NCBI GenBank assembly: GCA_963921825.1
Contig: OY997594.1
Location: 68,433,675 to 68,497,674, forward strand
Source of the DNA: Erodium maritimum
Lineage: Eukaryota; Streptophyta; Magnoliopsida; Geraniales; Geraniaceae
DNA: 64,000 bases
Reading direction: 5' to 3'
Position 1 is the stretch's first letter. Each line of letters starts with the position of its first letter. The position numbers and the translations under genes were made by a program. Positions 57,968 to 64,000 of the stretch are shown in pieces. The notes beneath the pieces are model-generated. The model worked only from the letters and a program-made list of their open reading frames with translations. It did no database searches and had not been told where the DNA came from.

Positions 57968-60900
57968 ATGGCCCCAAAAGGAGACAATGTTGTGGTTCCC
58001 AACATGAAGCTTGAGAGGATTTTCGCCATGAAAGGTGGCAAAGGAGAGTCTAGCTATGCCAACAACTCTCAGGCTCAGGTCTCCACATCGATTATAATTT
58101 TATATTCTAACAATATTATCAACTCTCGTGTTCAGGTTTCGGCATCGATTATAATTTTATATTCTAACAGTATTATCAAATGATACTAAACCGTTGTATA
58201 TTGTCCCAGGCACGACATGCTCGTTCCATGCTACACCTGTTGGAGGAAGCCCTAGACTGTGTCCGGCTGGAGTCGCCGGAAGTGCCCTTCGCGGTGGCGG
58301 ACCTGGGGTGCTCCTCCGGCATCAACACCGTGAACAACATCGGCGCCATCGTCAAGCACATGACGAAACGGTACGAGGCCCTGGCGTGGGAGGCGCCGGA
58401 GTACTCGGCCTTTTTCTCCGACCTTCCGAGTAACGACTTCAACACCCTCTTCCAGCTCCTCCCTCCCCTAGCCCCCAGCTACGGCGGCAGCATGGAGGAG
58501 TGCCTCGCCGCCGACTCCCACCGCTCCTACTTCGCCGCCGCCGTCCCCGGCTCCTTCTACCGCCGCCTTTTCCCGGCCAGGTCGATTAATGTGTTCCACT
58601 CCGCCTTTTCGTTGCACTGGCTCTCTCAGGTCAGTTTGGCTACTTATACACGTCTTATATAATTAAAACTCAATACCCATAATCAAGGTTCTAAAAATAT
58701 TAGTTAGAGTCTTTTAAAGATTAAACGGAGACTAAACAGAAATTAATCAAGAAATAATCGAATTAATCGTGTCGGCTAACAAAAAAATAACGTTTAGGTA
58801 GATACTTAGACGGAACCTAGTCAGGACTTTTTTAAACTGCCCATAATATATATTTTGACATGAATGTATAATTACTCTTTTTTTATTTAACTATTTTATT
58901 TAAATATCGAAAATATAAACACAATAAAATAGGTAGAAAAGATACTCTACTTCCTAGACAAGGAAGAAACCGGCTGTCATGGCTATAGCGAGTGAGCTGC
59001 TGATTAATTATTGATTGATCATTAGACTAAGTTGATCCAATAATCAGCTATATTTAACGCAAGGTTTTAATAGTCGTTAGGCGTTAGTCGGGCGATTATA
59101 ACCTCCGGGGATTAATCGAGGAATAGACGGAGATTAATCGAGGACTAATCGGATTTGTATTATTCTATTTTTTAATTTTTTAAATAGATATATTACTATG
59201 TATAAAAACAAAATATGAATTTCCTTACATTAAAAATGGTAACAAATATTTAAAATACTTAAAAAACAACATCAAACAACTCAGAAGCACAACCCTTAGT
59301 ATTACCAACACTAAATAACTCTGCACAACCATCTAATTATTTTATTTTAGTATAACATAAAAAATCGTTCTAGACACCTAAGCGCCTAGTCGGATCGACT
59401 AGACATGATATGGGGTCTAGGCAGGCGTCAAGGCGGTGCCCAGTCGAGATTTTTAAAACATTGATTTAAAGAGATCTTTTTTAATAACAAAATAAAAATA
59501 TAAGTTCTACGTATTTATAAGTCATGGTATTAGAGCTAATGTGGTTGACCGTAAAAGGTATGGTACGTATGATTTGATGGGTACGGGTGCAGGTGCCGGA
59601 GAGCGTGGCGGACAAGAGATCGCCGGCGTACAACAAGGGGAGGGTGTTCATCCACGGCGGCGACGAGATCACGGCCAAGGCTTACAAGAAGCAGTTCCAG
59701 GCCGACCTGGGGGGCTTCCTGGCCGCTCGATCTACGGAGATGAAGAAAGGTGGGACCATGTTCCTCGTCTGCCTCGGCCGGACCTCGGCGGACCCCACCG
59801 ACCAAGGTGGGGCCGGGATCCTCTTCGGGACCCACTTTCAGGAAGCTTGGGATGATCTTGTCCAAGAGGTAATAATCATAAACGTAGTAGAGCTTCTTAG
59901 GAGACCAGAAAGTGCATGACAATATGATTATCAAACCCACTTAAATATAACATGACATTAAAATATTATTGGACCGTCTGTATATGTTCAACATATACGA
60001 AAGTGGTTGAGATAAGAACAAAAACTAATGATGATATTGGTGTTGAATGAAGTGTTTTGTAGGGTTTTGTTAAAAGTTGTGTGCATGGCACAAGATTATG
60101 ATACCATGCACACTAGGAAATGTCCAATTTCGGATCATTCATGAATCATAGTTTGTGTGGGAACCAAGAAACAACATAATTAGCTAGATCTCATCCCTTA
60201 ATCTAGTATTCTAATTTGGGTAATTAACAAGGTCTATGATAAGGTATTCATTCACCTGATCAAAGACTTCTTTAGAGATTAATTAATGTTCTTTCAAAAA
60301 CTCCTCGTTAAAAGAATCTTTACGAACTAATTCGTTTATCGGTTTGAATGTAAGTTGTTCAGAAGAAAGAGTACAATCGACAAGAGAGATTAGGGTAACA
60401 CATAATTGATAATTTCTTTTGTAGATAGTGATGTTTGAACCTGTTTTTATAAATAAATAAAAACTGAATACCAACTCAATTAAAAAACCAAATCGATAGT
60501 TAAAGATTTAATTATAATTTTATATTCTAACAGATGATATAAACTGGGATCATGTAGCGTTTAAACATTATTTTGAACGATTCTTGACAGTTTGAATCTT
60601 TTGGTTTTTATTTTTGTTATAGTTTTGGTTTCAATTCTTGTTTATTACCAAAACCATTTTTTGTATGACATATTATGTTGCCTCAGAGTTTTTGGATCAC
60701 TGGCCCTTCCAGGGCCGTGACCGATTTAATAACTCTTATTTTCTATTAATACAACTAAATAGATGATATAATTTATTGTTTACATTATAAATACAGGGAT
60801 TAATAAGTAGTGAGAAGAGGGACAGCTTCAACATCCCAATATATGCACCAAGCCTACAAGAGTTCAAGGAGGTGGTTGAAGCCAACGGCTCATTCGGCAT

Positions 60901-61153
60901 CAACAAGCTGGAGGTGTTCAAAGGAGGGAGCCCCCTGGTGCTCAACCAGCCGGAGGAGGACTCGGCCGAGGTCGGCCGAGCCCTGGGGATCACTCTGAGG
61001 AGTGTCTCCGCCGTCCTGGTGGAGAATCATATCGGCGAGCAGCTCGCCGACGAGCTGTTTTCGCGGGTGGAGAGCCGAGGTAGGAGCCATGCAAAAGAGC
61101 TCCTAGTCAAGCTACAATTCTACCATATAGTGGCTTCCCTTTCTCTTTCTTAG
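57968..61153 (+). CDS. IAMT1: SABATH methyltransferase, indole-3-acetate O-methyltransferase type, complete
   Basis: SAM-dependent carboxyl methyltransferase. By family it should convert indole-3-acetic acid to its methyl ester, changing auxin activity and transport. Exons: 57968-58078, 58210-58629, 59593-59868, 60797-61153; GT-AG and in phase, giving 387 aa, as in known IAMT proteins. Signatures: MKLERIFAMKGGKGESSYAN at the N-terminus (substrate and SAM pocket), VADLGCSSGINT (SAM motif), FFSDLPSNDFNTLFQLLP, SFYRRLFPARSINVFHSAFS, HWLSQVPESV, and the C-terminal FYHIVASLS. The overall match is closer to IAMT than to salicylate or jasmonate methyltransferases, but substrate cannot be proved from sequence. 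Exons 2-4 are strongly GC-rich while the introns are AT-rich. The start ATG is the first after the TATA box. Exon 1 and its donor lie in a 57-bp tandem duplication. Confidence 0.94.
58064..58177 (+). repeat. 57-bp tandem duplication across the exon 1 donor
   Basis: 58064-58120 and 58121-58177 are near copies. The first includes the end of exon 1 (aactctcaggctcag) and the donor; the second has aactctcgtgttcag followed by gtttcg. Then both read catcgattataattttatat. A third partial copy of attataattttatattctaa lies at 60511-60531 in intron 3. Confidence 0.88.
58683..59465. mobile_element. Diverged inverted-end repeats in intron 2 of the SABATH gene
   Basis: The left end aatcaaggttctaaaaat mirrors the right end atttttaaaacattgatt with two mismatches. 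A second start (caaggttttaatagtcg) lies at 59064. Inside are many aattaatcg/gactaatcgg words and a ctagtcggatcgactag dyad. This is the style of short hAT-like repeats common in plants; no 8-bp target duplication could be confirmed. Confidence 0.5.
59869..60796 (+). other. Intron 3 of the SABATH gene, no gene seen
   Basis: AT-rich. Holds a perfect 10-bp inverted pair (gtgtgcatgg at 60079-60088 and ccatgcacac at 60104-60113) that could form a hairpin with a 15-base loop. No element ends are clear. Confidence 0.55.
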
Positions 61154-62785
61154 TAAAGAGTAAAGACTTGGATTGATTTGTGTGTTAGTTTTCGTTACAA
61201 CATAGTAAAATAAAAAGAAAATAAAATCATGCAAGAGAGAGATTATGTTCTCTTTCTTGTATATGTTCTCGTGGGTGTATTGGAAGTTATTGTGTAGTTT
61301 ATAAAAAAAATATTATCCCTTTTCTTAATGGGTTTTCGTTATTTTTTTATTTCATGGATCTGAAAAGAAAAAAATTAATCCAAATGCTTTTAGAATTTTT
61401 TTTAAGACTAAATAGATGTTAGAGTATGAATTCTAATTTATTCTTTATTTATCAAATGTGTTTAAAATAGATTAGTCTTATTACTCTTCTCAATGGGCTC
61501 ATGTTTCTTTTAAATAATTTACCTATAAATTCATAAACAAATTTATCTGTAAAGACACATGTTAGAATAAAAATATAATTGGTCTTCACCAATAAACTTG
61601 AGCTTTTATTAAATCAACTTCCTAACAAAAATTATGGTTTTTGTTTTGTTTATGTGACAAAAGGATTTATGTTCACTTTTACAAGCTTTCTCGTGCCATT
61701 TTCAACCCATCCTTTTTAAGTAATTAGCCTAGAAATTTGAGATTAATTGTGATTGGGGATGGGTAGTTATTTGGGTTTGTTTGGAGCCACATATTTCTAA
61801 AGGGCTATTTATGGTTCCCTTCCTTTTCTTCTTTGACCATAGTATATAGGAATGATTATAAAAAAAAAATACCTTGACTTTGTTCTCATTTAGAAAAAAG
61901 ACTGTATCAAGATGTATTCTTTTTCATTTACAAAGATCAAACCTAAACATTATTGCAGAAGCATCTATTACCGATTCAACACCTAAATACTACTACAGAA
62001 GCATTTATTACTGACTCAACACCTAAATTTATTATAGAAGCATTCATTACCAACTCAATTATTGAGTCGGTAATGAATATGATTTAGTCGGCTATATTTA
62101 TACCCGACCCACCATTGGATTGGGAACGATGGGTCGGTGATGAATCAATTATTGGGCTGGGAATGAACTTGTATTGAGACGGCTAAGTTTTTGACTGATT
62201 TAAGAAAAAAATAGATTTTGTGTACCCTAAATATACGAAACGATCAAATAAACCTGCAAATTCAACACAAGCAATAGTCTAATTGAACCAGAAATCGAAA
62301 TAAAATTTGAAATTCAACATTACACAAAAATAAGTTGTTCAAACAATATATATCCAAAAAACAGTAGCTGATACATGTCCAAACATGCAATACTAGTTGC
62401 ATGTCACAAAATATGAAATCGTATTTACGAACTACAAAACAAACCTATGTGAATGTAAATATTAGTTAGTGAACTTCATCATGATCATATGCTTCTCTTT
62501 CTCGTCGTCATGTTCACATACTCATGTGGACGAGAGCTATTGGATGATACCAACCCCAAACCCTATTGACCGATTGATATTTTAGATGATCACGAAGTCA
62601 AATCTATTCGATCCCTCGTTCTCTTTTTCCTTTGGGCTATCCTTGCGTATCTCATAAAATAAAATTCACAAAACTTGTGGACATCCTATATAATTCATAT
62701 TAATGATTCACATTACATTCAAAAGTAATACTTAAATCATAATACCATTCAACTATTCATCATAATTAACTTAGTTTTTTTTTTA
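61154..62785. other. Downstream flank of the SABATH gene, with a 40-bp tandem repeat
   Basis: The first 150 bases include aataaa words suited to polyadenylation. 61956-62050 is a 40-bp unit (cagaagcatttattactgac and on) repeated about 2.5 times, followed by a dyad actcaattattgagt and by cgacccacc/gggtcggtg words. This looks like element end debris. No coding frame. Confidence 0.5.
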
Positions 62786-64000
62786 TCAGCAGATTTTTTT
62801 TTATAAAAATCCCATAGTTTCAAAGTGAAACCGAAGGACAGGGCCAAGCCCCCCATTACGACCACGAGAACAGGCTAGCGGCACTGTCTCAGAAAAACCC
62901 TAAACGGGCAACGAACAAACACGGCCTCAACGCCGGATTTAACTACCATTAAGAACACCAAGGTCTAACAACAAACCTATACCCAGAAGCAAAGATAAAC
63001 AACCCCAAACAAAGGGGAAACCGAACTAAAGTTCTCAAACCTAATCTCACACAATAAGCAAACAATGCCAACAAGGGCAAAACCAAACTAAAAGCACAAG
63101 GCCTCAAAATGCCCAAATTTATCCACCATAAAGATCTAGCAACACAAGTAAAACTAAAAAAAAACGAAAGTCACCTCAGATTCCAAACCACTCCCAAACC
63201 CTGCCCGGCAGCCTAACCACTAGGAAGAGACTCCAACAGCCACCGACGCACTCGGAGCGCACCCAACCCGTCACCCACCAAAGACGATCCATACGCGCAT
63301 CTCCCTGGATCTGGGGCCAATACGCCAAAGAGAGACAAGTTCAATGCTCCAAATCTCGTGTCGGAGAGGACAAGAAGAAGAGAGAAAGAACCAAACGAGA
63401 GGGGCCAACTTGAGAAGATGAAACGGGAAAGTGGGGACACCACCATATCTGCTCCTGAACTCCCATACTTACACCACACTAAACTCAGCTATCCACGAGT
63501 AGCCCACCGAGGACCAGCATCACCGGTGAATCCCAAAAGGAGAGTAAAACCCCAAAAACTCAACCCTTCCTCCGACAGAAGAAGAAGAAGAGTTAAAGAG
63601 GCAAAGAATGGAGGAAAGAACAGAGAGACAAACGGAGGGAAGCACTCCCAGACCCAGACCCCCACAAACCCAAACCAGTTAAGAACCTCAAAACCCAAGA
63701 TCTACCCACGAAACCTTCCCCGGTGTCATTACAGACACCAGACCATGGCATCGCCGGAACAGATCTCCAAACTATGGAGAGAACATGGGAAAGAAGGGAG
63801 CACCTTAAGAAGTGAGGCACCAGACCAAAAGGACGGAGAAGACGTCGGATCAAGAAGTGAGATGAGATATGAGACACAGGTAGGCAAGGATGAAAGAAGC
63901 AGAGAAGAGAGAGAAAGGAAAGAGGCGAGCCAAAGTAAAACCCCCAACCACCACGAAATTGGTCCCCAAAGACCCTGATCTAACCCTTGAAACTTTTCCC
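62785..64000 (-). mobile_element. Non-autonomous LINE-type retroposon, minus strand, running off the right edge
   Basis: The plus strand begins with T runs (tttttttttatcagcag), so on the minus strand the element ends tctgctgataaaaaaaaa. Upstream it is GT/T-rich with a CT-rich 5' part near 63.9 kb, the same layout as the segment at 35.2 kb and the insert at 42.2 kb. Minus-strand frames have no known domain. The plus-strand frame at 63358-63978 is a Lys/Arg/Glu-rich shadow of the CT-rich leader. Confidence 0.55.

Noticed and set aside
63358..63978. 206-residue Lys/Arg/Glu-rich plus-strand frame
   Set aside because: Complement of a CT-rich retroposon leader on the minus strand; low-complexity and without a domain.
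1..64000. CRISPR arrays, operons, bacterial or phage systems
   Set aside because: Intron-exon genes and plant retroelements throughout; the tandem arrays have no spacer structure.

Overview
The window is nuclear DNA of a flowering plant. Its genes have many canonical GT-AG introns, plant-specific gene families (SABATH methyltransferase, SYP5-type SNARE), TATA-box leaders, and intergenic space filled with plant-type LINEs, a Ty3/gypsy element with an initiator-Met tRNA primer site, and Mutator-like MITEs. I cannot fix the species from sequence alone.

Layout. 1-2400 (minus): the 5' part of a SYP51/52-type Qc-SNARE gene, which runs off the left edge. 2820-4900: a decayed DUF4283-type ORF. 5412-11155 (plus): a complete eight-exon protein phosphatase 4 catalytic subunit (PPX), 305 aa. 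13095-18386 (plus): a complete six-exon LBP/BPI-related lipid-binding protein, 494 aa. 19640-20560: remnant of a LINE ORF1. 21455-28350 (plus): a complete six-exon PHD-finger plus BAH-domain protein, 839 aa. 28.5-57.6 kb: about 29 kb without a convincing host gene, made of nested retroposons, LINE pieces, three decayed DUF4283 ORFs (one of them split), unclassified repeats and one gypsy element. 57968-61153 (plus): a complete four-exon SABATH methyltransferase closest to indole-3-acetate methyltransferase, 387 aa. 62785-64000: another minus-strand retroposon.

The five host genes are independent transcription units; nothing suggests a shared pathway. Their jobs are vacuolar/prevacuolar membrane fusion, Ser/Thr dephosphorylation, lipid or lipopolysaccharide binding, chromatin reading and hormone methylation.

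The most informative structure lies in the repeats. A gypsy element (48245-54650) has an exact 5-bp target duplication and sits inside a DUF4283 reading frame. It later lost most of pol and most of its 3' LTR at a short microhomology, and its gag carries a 421-bp tandem duplication. The introns of PPX and the LBP/BPI gene hold several MITEs; four of them have exact 9-bp target duplications, and one contains a younger poly(A) retroposon with its own 10-bp duplication. I found no tRNA, rRNA, CRISPR or bacterial-type system and nothing that looks like a wholly new biological machine.
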